Of a stretch of 62,638 bases of DNA, positions 9,577-16,926 are shown piece after piece. Numbering within the stretch: the stretch's first letter is position 1; each line of letters opens with the position of its first letter. Source of the stretch: an uncultured Candidatus Melainabacteria bacterium (lineage in GTDB: Bacteria > Cyanobacteriota > Vampirovibrionia > Gastranaerophilales > Gastranaerophilaceae); the NCBI GenBank assembly GCA_934757275.1, contig CAKVLN010000009.1:1-62638 (forward strand). The letters are read 5' to 3'. The notes beneath the pieces were generated by a model that ran no database searches, was not told the DNA's origin, and saw only the letters and a list, made by a program, of their open reading frames with translations. The position numbers and the translations under genes were made by a program.

Positions 9577-9663
9577 GGGCGAAAGCCCGTAAGAGCAAAT
9601 AATATGGAAATGACCAGAAAAAGCCATTCTGGCTTTGAGGTCATTGAAATATTATGCTCGCCC
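9577..9663. repeat. Long imperfect hairpin element
   Basis: The outer arms are GGGCG (9577-9581) and CGCCC (9659-9663). The long middle stem pairs GAGCAAATAATATGG-AAATGACC with its near reverse complement ending ATGCTC at 9659. An inner hairpin AAAGCCA/TGGCTTT closes the tip. It looks like a folded MITE-like element transcribed within the pilus operon. Confidence 0.6.
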
Positions 9664-9820
9664 GAATAATTCAAGACAGGGTTAGGGAGAGGGTTTTCTT
9701 TACAGAAAAAACACCCCAATATCTCTTCACTTTTTCAATGTTCAATTCTTCCACATAGGGCAAGCCTTGCCCAGATATCTATTTAACATGCCTCTTTTAC
9801 CCTCAACAAGGGAAAGAGAA

Positions 9821-10435
9821 TTATTTACTATATGCCGTGAACATAACCACTGCTTGATATATCCCTGCTTGGTCTTGTCCCACGTTATATGTACCACTAA
9901 TTGGTACACCTTGAACGGAGTGAGTAACAGTTCCTTCATCTCCACCATTAACTTTTACTACATAACAAGCCCCTCTGCTATTCCCACTATCAAAACTTGC
10001 AGTAAATGGACTTGTTGCCTGAATTGTAACTGGATATGCAATAACATTTGCATTATTGCTACCACCATTTTTGGCATTCTCAATTGCGTCCGCAGTAGGC
10101 AAATCTAGAGTATGCCCAAATAAAATACAACCATTGTTTCCGTATGCAGAAACCGTTCCCCCCGAAGTCAAAATGCTTGATTCTACAAGAAAATCATAAT
10201 CATCATCGGTACCATTTGTTTTTAGATTAAATATTGAGCTAAAACCACTGTGCGTACCTTTTTCTGGATTAGCATTAAGATTCTCGATAGAAGCTTCTGA
10301 TTTAGTAATGGAAATAGCAGGCTGAACAGTCGTTTTTAACGACTGTTCAGCTTCTGTATAACCATAAGCCTTTCCTGCAACAAAAGTTGCAGCTACCAAA
10401 AATATTAACAATTTTAGTGATTTAGCTTGTTTCAT
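9821..10435 (-). CDS. Pilin-like secreted protein (distal)
   Basis: 204 residues with a signal peptide (hydrophobic core LLIFLVAATFVAG) and a beta-rich, Thr/Ser/Asn-rich body. It ends GIYQAVVMFTAYSK: Gly is exactly 14 residues from the C terminus, as in the donor-strand motif of chaperone-usher pilins, although the penultimate residue is Ser, not Tyr. Two cysteines (in NGCILF and GACYVV) could form a disulfide. It lies 13 bp after the next pilin-like gene and upstream of the usher-like gene. Probably a structural or minor pilus subunit; no database family was checked. Confidence 0.55.
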   Translation of the reverse strand: MKQAKSLKLLIFLVAATFVAGKAYGYTEAEQSLKTTVQPAISITKSEASIENLNANPEKGTHSGFSSIFNLKTNGTDDDYDFLVESSILTSGGTVSAYGNNGCILFGHTLDLPTADAIENAKNGGSNNANVIAYPVTIQATSPFTASFDSGNSRGACYVVKVNGGDEGTVTHSVQGVPISGTYNVGQDQAGIYQAVVMFTAYSK

Positions 10436-10448
10436 ATTCTATCTCTTA

Positions 10449-11111
10449 CTATGTTCCAGAAGTTGTCAAAGTAACTGTTGCTTGGTAAGTACCATCTGTA
10501 TCATGAGTTGAGAAAGTTTCTGCAATAGCAGTTGTGTTCAAGGCATAACTCATATCATACTCACCGTTTTTGATAGCGTATGTTACTTTGTTGTCAGCAT
10601 AAGATACTGATGGTTCTGCGGCACCAGTACCATCTTTTGGAGCAATTGCAGGTGTTATTGTAAAACCAATTGCATCTGGGTTAGATGCTTTTGCTACACC
10701 TGTTCTTCCTGTAATATTTGTTACTGCACTTGCAGCAGGTTGTCTTGAATTATTTGTTAAAACAATGCTCAAGCCATTACCTGATGCATCAGTTGCAAAC
10801 AAAGCTGGAGTGTTACCACCACTAGTTGGTGCAGTTGCTGACAAATAAATTTTTCTAGTTGGGTCATTGTTAATAACATGGAAAGCTGCAGTTAATGCTT
10901 TGTCTGTTGTTATAGTTGTATAACTAGGGTTAAAACTTGCATTAGCAGTTTCTACACTAGAAGCCGAGTGAGTAATGTTGATAAATTTGTCTACAGTTAA
11001 ATTCAAAGTTGATGTAGCATTTTCACTTGCAGTTTCAGGTTCTTCTGCAAATGCTGGCACTGCAATCATTAATGCAAGTGCTACTGGGAGTAATTTTACG
11101 ATTTTTTTCAT
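10449..11111 (-). CDS. Pilin-like secreted protein (proximal, possibly major)
   Basis: 220 residues with a signal peptide ending PAFA (about residue 22) and a strong AAGGAAGG ribosome site before the ATG. The body is a Thr/Ala/Ser-rich beta protein with no cysteine. The C terminus GTYQATVTLTTSGT again places Gly at -14, matching the two sister proteins at 9821 and 13267. It directly follows the chaperone gene (29 bp). The strong ribosome site and simple composition suggest the main subunit, which is inference. Confidence 0.55.
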   Translation of the reverse strand: MKKIVKLLPVALALMIAVPAFAEEPETASENATSTLNLTVDKFINITHSASSVETANASFNPSYTTITTDKALTAAFHVINNDPTRKIYLSATAPTSGGNTPALFATDASGNGLSIVLTNNSRQPAASAVTNITGRTGVAKASNPDAIGFTITPAIAPKDGTGAAEPSVSYADNKVTYAIKNGEYDMSYALNTTAIAETFSTHDTDGTYQATVTLTTSGT

Positions 11112-11140
11112 AGGGTAAACCTTCCTTTCTTTCTTTTGTT

Positions 11141-11980
11141 TTACACTTTACCTTGTATATTTACATTTGTTTCTTTTTTAATATTTTTACGCTTGCCGTT
11201 TTCGTCTGAATAAGACACAACCAATGTCACTGTATATTCACCAGAATTTTTTATGTTATCAAGCCTAATTTTGTCTTGGCTAACGTTATAACTTCCGCCA
11301 CTAACAACTTTTTCGCCAATACTAAACTCGTCAATGAGTTTTTTACCTTGAGAAATTTGTATTGTTCTATTACAACGGATTTTTGTATTACCTTTTGACA
11401 AAATTTTTGTATCAGCGTACAAACCACCTTTAGCCTTTACGACATTAAATTTTTCAATTTCACCAATTTTACTAATTCTGCCTTTGTCAATATAAATAGG
11501 AATACCAGCACGAGTTTTTACAATAATTTGTGCACCGATACCATCTCTATGAGTTGGCAAAGCCATTTCTTTTGGGTTTAAATCTTCTATATAAATCATT
11601 GCTCTACTTTCACCATCTGGTAATTGTTTTAACCCTGCTATATTTACACGAACCTTTTGAGCCTTACCTTGTGGAATAGTAAATTCAGATGGCACAAATC
11701 TAATTTTTTTAGAAATATCGTAAATATCGCCATTTGAATGTTCAACCATTACGGCTTCATTATCTTCATTTACCTTAAAATATCCCGTATAAACCTTATA
11801 ACGAGTTGATGCATTTGGGCTACCTTTAACGTCAATTGCAGTCGTTATATAATTTGTTTTCAACTTGTTAGCATTTATTTCAATTCTTGTAGGCGATACA
11901 CCAATTGACGCAAACGCTGGCACTGATAGCATTAGTGCTAAAGTCGTTGTTAAGATTTTTTTGTTTAATTTTTTGAACAT
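11141..11980 (-). CDS. PapD-like periplasmic pilus chaperone
   Basis: 279 residues from the ATG at 11980, which has AAGGA about 8 nt upstream and starts a good signal peptide (MFKKLNKKILTTT..PAFA). The frame stays open upstream to 12097, but that part translates a repeat element and is not used. The mature N-terminal domain matches the PapD fold: IGVSPTRIEI at the start, RFVPSEFTIPQGKAQKVRV for the F1-G1 region, and LPDGESRAMIYIED, the family LP..ES..... motif. A second beta domain follows. It should hold pilin subunits in the periplasm by donor-strand complementation and pass them to the usher. Confidence 0.75.
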   Translation of the reverse strand: MFKKLNKKILTTTLALMLSVPAFASIGVSPTRIEINANKLKTNYITTAIDVKGSPNASTRYKVYTGYFKVNEDNEAVMVEHSNGDIYDISKKIRFVPSEFTIPQGKAQKVRVNIAGLKQLPDGESRAMIYIEDLNPKEMALPTHRDGIGAQIIVKTRAGIPIYIDKGRISKIGEIEKFNVVKAKGGLYADTKILSKGNTKIRCNRTIQISQGKKLIDEFSIGEKVVSGGSYNVSQDKIRLDNIKNSGEYTVTLVVSYSDENGKRKNIKKETNVNIQGKV

Positions 11981-12004
11981 ATCATTTTCCTTGTCTTTTT
12001 GAAC

Positions 12005-12152
12005 ACCTCCCTCGTTAGGGAGGTCGCAGCCGTTCGAGCGGAGCGAGTTACGGATGCGGGTGGGTATCGTCTTTTCTGTAAGTTGTTTTCCTTGCATATT
12101 ATTTTACATTTAGGGATTAATACCCACCCTAACCCTCCCTAATTAGGGAGGG
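12005..12152. repeat. Composite palindromic repeat between tip and chaperone genes
   Basis: At one end is the palindrome ACCTCCCT-cgtt-AGGGAGGT (12005-12024), followed by the GTCGCAG..CGTTCGAGCG block and GGGTGGGTAT. At the other end are ATACCCACCCT and a perfect 20-bp palindrome (12133-12152, CCCTCCCTAA/TTAGGGAGGG). The two halves are inverted, so the whole has the look of an about 150-bp element with inverted ends. It separates two genes of the pilus-like operon and supplies a spurious N-terminal extension to the chaperone frame. Confidence 0.7.
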
Positions 12153-12158
12153 AACGCG

Positions 12159-13016
12159 TTACCCAGCTTCACGCAAGATATAGCGCACTTTATTGTCATA
12201 ATATCCAGCAGGTAAATACTTGCCGTCTTTTGTTTCAACCGAATACTCAACTGAAACGTATTCATTATTAGCAGGAGCTTTTCCCTTTGCTAAAATAATT
12301 TCTTTTCCTTCCTGCAACAAAACTCTTTCTTGCAAGCGTTCGCCCACATTAGAAGAAGCTGTCACAGTTCTTACATAATAATTGCCTGCTTTTTCGCCAA
12401 AACTATCCGAATTAACAGACAATTCCCAATCACAATTAGAATTTATATAAACCATTGGGGAAGTTTCATTTGTCACTTTTTTTTGTGTATCAAACGCTTC
12501 TGATGCGCCGACTGAGATTTTAGGAATTTCGCCATGTAAACTTATCTCTTGAATAGCTGGAACAATAAATTGCAAGTTAAAAGTAGTTGTTGATGCAATT
12601 TGGTTGGTTTCAATATCAGTTGCTTGAACTTCAAAATTTATACTATAAGTACCAGCTGGAACCATTCCAAAGTCACGAATTTTGGCAACCATATTTTTAG
12701 CAACACCACCCATTTCAAGTCCGCTAAATATATTGGAATATTCGTTGTAACGTAAATAAACATCTTCTCTTGTGTTATTGATATACAAATTTGTTAAAGG
12801 TATAGACACTCTGCCATCAGAACTTTTTAAGGCATCATCAAGCGGTCTAAGAGCAATATTATACACACCATCATCATCGCTATTAATTATCAAGTTTCTT
12901 TCAATATTTTGTTGATGCACAACTGTATCGCCTTGATAGTCCACGATTACAAAGGACGCATACGACGGTGCGCACAAGAAAAACAAATATAAACTTGTAA
13001 TCAATAACTTTTTCAC
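12159..13016 (-). CDS. Secreted beta-rich protein, candidate pilus tip/adhesin
   Basis: 285 residues with a signal peptide (MKKLLITSLYLFFLCAPSYA). I do not recognise a family. The body is beta-strand rich, with a region around residues 45-160 that resembles surface domains and a second half carrying one Cys (NSNCDWEL). It is the first gene of the minus-strand operon, upstream of the chaperone, where tip adhesins or periplasmic helper proteins of chaperone-usher loci often lie. It lacks the Gly-14 C-terminal motif of the pilin-like proteins, which fits a capping or non-polymerising role, but this is inference. Confidence 0.45.
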   Translation of the reverse strand: MKKLLITSLYLFFLCAPSYASFVIVDYQGDTVVHQQNIERNLIINSDDDGVYNIALRPLDDALKSSDGRVSIPLTNLYINNTREDVYLRYNEYSNIFSGLEMGGVAKNMVAKIRDFGMVPAGTYSINFEVQATDIETNQIASTTTFNLQFIVPAIQEISLHGEIPKISVGASEAFDTQKKVTNETSPMVYINSNCDWELSVNSDSFGEKAGNYYVRTVTASSNVGERLQERVLLQEGKEIILAKGKAPANNEYVSVEYSVETKDGKYLPAGYYDNKVRYILREAG

Positions 13017-13224
13017 TTAAATCTTTCTATATAGTAAAATTCCTATTATTATTGTAACAATTTGTAAACAAACCTCAATAAAAATTTGAACAAAATCATC
13101 TATTAATAGGAACTAAACGACAAGATTTCATCTTAAAAGAGTAGTCCGTCAATTAGACTTTACAATGTGTTACAAATTGCAACTACAAGTTCTTTTAAGG
13201 TAATATAGACTTAAGGGGAATGGT

Positions 13225-13246
13225 TCTAATCGATAAATCGATTAGA
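13225..13246. promoter_or_regulatory. Perfect 10-bp inverted repeat upstream of a pilin-like gene
   Basis: TCTAATCGAT, two bases, then its exact reverse complement ATCGATTAGA. It lies in the divergent intergenic region, 20 bp before the TTG start of the plus-strand pilin-like gene. It could be an operator or a hairpin in the leader; it has no T-run. Confidence 0.5.
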
Positions 13247-13266
13247 CTAGATTTGGGGAAATCGTT

Positions 13267-13863
13267 TTGAAGAAAATATTATTATCATTTTTAGTGCTTA
13301 TTTCAAGCACGCTAGCCAGTTTTGCTGACGGCAACAGTGCTAGTGCAGTTTTCAATGTAACAATTCCTCGTTTTGTAAAAGTTGAAGCAATTTCTAGCCC
13401 AGTATTAACTGCAAACATTACCGACAGAACTGGAAATTTATACACTCCGCTCTCAACTACCTTCAAAGTTATTTCAAACAGTGCAGAAAAAACAACTCTT
13501 TATCTTAAAGCAAACACTGTCACAGAAGGTGGGTTTGAAGAAGCTATGTTTGAGCAAGGAGGAAGAGTTTATATAGCATTTGCAAATCTTGCAAACAAGC
13601 CAAAATCACAGGCTTTAGCTAATTGTAAAATGGGAGCTTTACCAAAAGCTAGCCCAGGGGTAGTTGCTTATCCAGTAACTTCAATCTCTGGCGCAAAATC
13701 AAGATACTTGCAAGGACAAGGTAAATACGAAGTTTATGCAGAAAATGGAACTACGCTAGTAACCGTAAACGTGGGTTCAAATGTTCTAAAATCATCTTTC
13801 GCAGGGAATGACCCAAAAGGCTTTTACCAAGCAGTTTTGTCTTTAACCGAAGCTGATATTTAG
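13267..13863 (+). CDS. Pilin-like secreted protein, divergent from the pilus operon
   Basis: 198 residues starting at TTG (13267), with GGGGA 7 nt upstream. Signal peptide MKKILLSFLVLISSTLASFA. The C terminus GFYQAVLSLTEADI puts Gly at -14, as in the other two pilin-like proteins, and the N-terminal mature part (VFNVTIPRFVKVEA) is a plausible donor strand. One cysteine only. Although on the other strand, it is clearly part of the same protein set. It is followed after 15 bp by the BamA-like gene, so it shares an operon with outer-membrane assembly genes. Confidence 0.55.
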   Translation: MKKILLSFLVLISSTLASFADGNSASAVFNVTIPRFVKVEAISSPVLTANITDRTGNLYTPLSTTFKVISNSAEKTTLYLKANTVTEGGFEEAMFEQGGRVYIAFANLANKPKSQALANCKMGALPKASPGVVAYPVTSISGAKSRYLQGQGKYEVYAENGTTLVTVNVGSNVLKSSFAGNDPKGFYQAVLSLTEADI

Positions 13864-13878
13864 CAAAAAAAATTAAGA

Positions 13879-16176
13879 ATGGAAGTGAAAAATAAGAAGA
13901 GAAAATTTAATACAAAGCTAACTGTAGCATTATTGCTAACAGTGTGTTTAAGTTGCACTTCTTCTTTAGCTATCAACACAACAATAGAACCTCAAAATTC
14001 TGAACTTCTTACACTTGCAGATGACCCAATACTCCCTATTTCAAAAGATTACAACTCTTATTTGGTTTCTTCAAAGCCAGATTTTTCACTGCTAGAATTA
14101 ACTCCAGCTAAACCTATAAAATTAATCAACCCCTTATATTTAGATACAACAAAAACAGCAAAACCCGTAATCAAAACACTTGTTCCCTTTAACCCTAATA
14201 GTGAAAATACCGACGCCGATTATTTTTCTTCAGAAATAGATGACCCTCAAGCTCCACAAGCTAACAAGGAAGAAGAAAATAGTGTTAAGGAAGAAAAATC
14301 AGATTTCTTCTCGCCACCAACTATTACAGAAGACACTTCCCCAGAAATAAAGTCAGACGACACTTATGTTGTTGAGGTAAATGAAGACAACACAGAACAT
14401 CTTAATTTAGAAGGTAAAATTATTAGCAACATTGAGTTTAGAGGACTACATCTTCTTTCAGAAGATGTAGTATCTTCAAAAATCAAAACTCAAGCTGGTT
14501 GTTTGTTTAGCGAGGACTTGTTGCAACAAGATTTGCAAAGAATTTATGCAATAGGTTTCTTTACCGATAAAATGGCGGTTTCTCCTATTTTAAACTCTGA
14601 TGACACAGTTACGCTAACCTTTGAATTACAAGAAAACATTATGGTTTCGGAGGTTTCCATTGTTGGAAATACTGTAATTTCGACAATGGAATTAATGCCT
14701 TTTGTAATGCCTTTAAAAGGACTTCCTCAAAATATTTCCAATATCAACACCGCAATCGACAAAATGAGTGGCTATTACCACAATAAAGGCTACATCTTAG
14801 CTGGCGTAAGTTCTGTTGATGACGACCCCGATGGAGCATTAACCTTCACCTTGACAGAAGGTGTGATAGACAAAATCTTGATTGAAGGAAACGAAAAGAC
14901 AAAAGATTATGTCATTGAACGTAACATAATGACACAACCTGGAACTGTTTACAACGAAAACTATTTAAAAGAAGATTTGGGTAGAATCTATTCAACACAA
15001 ATCTTCAAAGATGTTGACAGACAAATTTGCCCTAGCGACACAGTCGAGGGCGAATACAATGTAAAAGTCATTGTAAAAGAAGATTCTTCTAATAGCATTG
15101 CAATCGGTGGTGGCATTGATAATGGCTTGGGAGCCTTCGGCTCATTAAGAATTAGCGAAAACAACTTTTTAGGCAGAGGTCAAAGAATTTCTGCCTCTGG
15201 AATACTTGGCTCTGGGATATTACTAAGCGATGCATCTATAAAAAATAGAATGAACTATCAATTAGAATTAAATTTCTTTGAACCACACTTCTTAAATGCA
15301 GATACATCATTTTTAAGCAAATTATATTATAGAGATATGGGCAGTTGGCAAGTTCCACTTGCAATTGAACGCCGATTTGGAATTAGCGCAGGAGTTGAAC
15401 ACAAGTTTAGAAAAATAGATGGAGTTTCTGCAGATTTCACGACTGGAATTGAGCATATCAGTATGAGCGAGGGAGATTACGATAGAATTTCGCAAATGTA
15501 CGCACTCCGGAATTTAGACATTCGCCACAGAGCTGAACAACTTGCTGGTGGAACGTTCTTAAACTTTGCACCTGGAATTAAATACTCAAGCTTAGATTCT
15601 GACGAAAACCCTCGAAACGGTATTATTGCTAATGCTAAATTTATTGAATCAGTAGGACTTAGCTCTATCGGCAGTACCCATGGACGTGTAGCAGGTGGAA
15701 TTACAAAGTATTTCCCTGTTCTTAAAAAATCTTCCTTCTCACTCAATGCCCGTGCTGGAATAAGGGCACACGGTCGCAACATGCCAGAAGTTATGGCATT
15801 TAGGCTTGGCGGTCCTTATTCAATAAGAGGCTTTAGAATGAGTGGAGTTGGCTCAGGCGACGCATTTGTAATGGGTTCTGCAGAACTTGCCACACCATTA
15901 CCATTTTCTGATAGAGTTAAATGGGATTTCTTCCAAAAAATTCGTTTAACCTTCTTTGTTGATGCAGGTAAAATTTTTGACCCAACAATTTCGAGCGTTT
16001 TATATGATAGACCGCTTAGCGCAATCACTGCAGGTGTCGGCTTGAAAGTTTATATTCCAGGAGTTGGACCAATTTCTGTTGACTATGGAATACCAATCAC
16101 CAACCCAGGAAGTTACGGTTCAAAAAATGGTTACTTCACATTTGGCACAAGCGGTATGAATTTTTATGGGTATTAA
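13879..16176 (+). CDS. bamA: BamA/Omp85-family outer-membrane assembly protein
   Basis: 765 residues. A signal sequence (about residues 1-31) is followed by a Pro/Glu-rich linker of about 140 residues. Three apparent POTRA repeats follow (about 180-420; first ISNIEFRGLHLLSEDVV, later IDKILIEGNEKTKDYVI), then a 16-strand-type barrel (about 420-765). The loop-6 signature is IRGF (about residue 650). Three POTRAs is the number seen in cyanobacterial Omp85, against five in proteobacteria. The protein folds and inserts beta-barrels, possibly including the usher and LptD-like proteins encoded nearby. It directly precedes the skp-like gene, a common arrangement. Confidence 0.85.
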   Translation: MEVKNKKRKFNTKLTVALLLTVCLSCTSSLAINTTIEPQNSELLTLADDPILPISKDYNSYLVSSKPDFSLLELTPAKPIKLINPLYLDTTKTAKPVIKTLVPFNPNSENTDADYFSSEIDDPQAPQANKEEENSVKEEKSDFFSPPTITEDTSPEIKSDDTYVVEVNEDNTEHLNLEGKIISNIEFRGLHLLSEDVVSSKIKTQAGCLFSEDLLQQDLQRIYAIGFFTDKMAVSPILNSDDTVTLTFELQENIMVSEVSIVGNTVISTMELMPFVMPLKGLPQNISNINTAIDKMSGYYHNKGYILAGVSSVDDDPDGALTFTLTEGVIDKILIEGNEKTKDYVIERNIMTQPGTVYNENYLKEDLGRIYSTQIFKDVDRQICPSDTVEGEYNVKVIVKEDSSNSIAIGGGIDNGLGAFGSLRISENNFLGRGQRISASGILGSGILLSDASIKNRMNYQLELNFFEPHFLNADTSFLSKLYYRDMGSWQVPLAIERRFGISAGVEHKFRKIDGVSADFTTGIEHISMSEGDYDRISQMYALRNLDIRHRAEQLAGGTFLNFAPGIKYSSLDSDENPRNGIIANAKFIESVGLSSIGSTHGRVAGGITKYFPVLKKSSFSLNARAGIRAHGRNMPEVMAFRLGGPYSIRGFRMSGVGSGDAFVMGSAELATPLPFSDRVKWDFFQKIRLTFFVDAGKIFDPTISSVLYDRPLSAITAGVGLKVYIPGVGPISVDYGIPITNPGSYGSKNGYFTFGTSGMNFYGY

Positions 16177-16187
16177 TGAGGTATAAA

Positions 16188-16619
16188 ATGAAAAAAATCA
16201 TCACTTTAATCTTTTTATTGACACTCTCACTGCCATCATTTGCGGGCGGTGTAGGTTATATAAACTACGAAAAAGTTATTCAAAATTATCAATATGCAAA
16301 AACAACATTGACGCAAATTGAAACAAAAAATAACGAAATTAAACAATATTTAATGATGAAAGAAAATGAGTTTAACAAGCTGGAATCTGCAGTCCAAAAA
16401 CAAAAATTTGAAACGACGGTTCAGGCTGAACTCAAAACGAAAGAACAAGCTTTCAATGATTTTAGAGAACGCAAAGAGGAAGAAGTTTACAACCGCATTC
16501 ACGCAGTTACAGAAAAAATTCGCTTAGAAAAAGGACTTGATGCAATAATTGACTCAAGGAGCGTTTTTTCAGGCGGAGTTGATATCACAGATGATTTAAT
16601 TCAAAAACTAAACAAATAA
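16188..16619 (+). CDS. skp: Skp/OmpH-family periplasmic chaperone
   Basis: 143 residues from ATG 16188. An earlier in-frame ATG overlaps the bamA stop (TAATG at 16176), but GAGG (16178-16181) is placed for the later one, which also begins a clean signal peptide (MKKIITLIFLLTLSLPSFA). The mature protein starts VGYINYEKVIQNY and continues as a long charged helix, the Skp tentacle, then returns with LDAIIDSRSVFSGGVDITDDLIQKLN, the typical C-terminal strand. It escorts unfolded outer-membrane proteins to the Bam machine encoded just upstream. Confidence 0.85.
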   Translation: MKKIITLIFLLTLSLPSFAGGVGYINYEKVIQNYQYAKTTLTQIETKNNEIKQYLMMKENEFNKLESAVQKQKFETTVQAELKTKEQAFNDFRERKEEEVYNRIHAVTEKIRLEKGLDAIIDSRSVFSGGVDITDDLIQKLNK

Positions 16620-16623
16620 TAAA

Positions 16624-16655
16624 AAAATGTCGAGCTTTTTGAAGCTCGACATTTT
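16624..16655. terminator. Bidirectional terminator
   Basis: The stem ATGTCGAGCTT/AAGCTCGACAT is flanked by A-runs and T-runs on both sides. It lies between the convergent skp-like and rubredoxin genes and can serve both. Confidence 0.85.
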
Positions 16656-16660
16656 TAATT

Positions 16661-16819
16661 TTATTCTTCTTCAAACATATCTTTACCAACTGCACAAAGA
16701 GGACAAGTCCAATCTTCTGGCAAATCTTCAAACGCAGTTCCAGCTGGAATACCGTTATCTGGGTCGCCTACTTCTGGATTATATTCATAGTGACAAACTG
16801 TACAAATGTATTTTTTCAT
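16661..16819 (-). CDS. Rubredoxin
   Basis: A 52-residue protein, starting ATG at 16819 with GGAGA just upstream. The iron ligands are C6-x2-C9 and C39-P-L-C42, the exact rubredoxin pattern (CTVC...CPLC), with the family residues Y11, Y13, PAG (25-27) and DWTCP. It carries one Fe(Cys)4 site and passes single electrons. The gene follows the flavodiiron protein on the same strand, 107 bp downstream; rubredoxin is the usual electron donor to that enzyme. Confidence 0.95.
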   Translation of the reverse strand: MKKYICTVCHYEYNPEVGDPDNGIPAGTAFEDLPEDWTCPLCAVGKDMFEEE

Positions 16820-16926
16820 AATTATCTCCTTTTTATTTACAATTTTATATTAACGTAAATCAATATAAATTTCTATTGTAATTACAACATTTTTCTATGA
16901 TGCAACTTTTGCTCCATTAAAAAACA

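Larger units (their letters stand above)
9402..9820. other. Repeat-rich gap inside the pilus operon
   Basis: 419 bp between the distal pilin-like gene and the usher-like gene, with no credible gene. It contains a degenerate copy of the GTTAGGGAGGTCGCA element (about 9436-9455), a CCTTCCCTA palindrome (9494-9513) and a large imperfect hairpin (9577-9663). Short open frames here are repeat translations. Such structures can stabilise upstream mRNA or reduce read-through, so usher expression may be lower than pilin expression (inference). Confidence 0.6.

Noticed and set aside
9391..9948. Short open frames in the repeat-rich gap and overlapping the pilin-like gene
   Set aside because: They lack starts, signals or motifs and are repeat translations or antisense shadows.
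11981..12097. N-terminal extension of the chaperone frame
   Set aside because: It translates the palindromic repeat; the ATG at 11980 has a ribosome site and begins the signal peptide.
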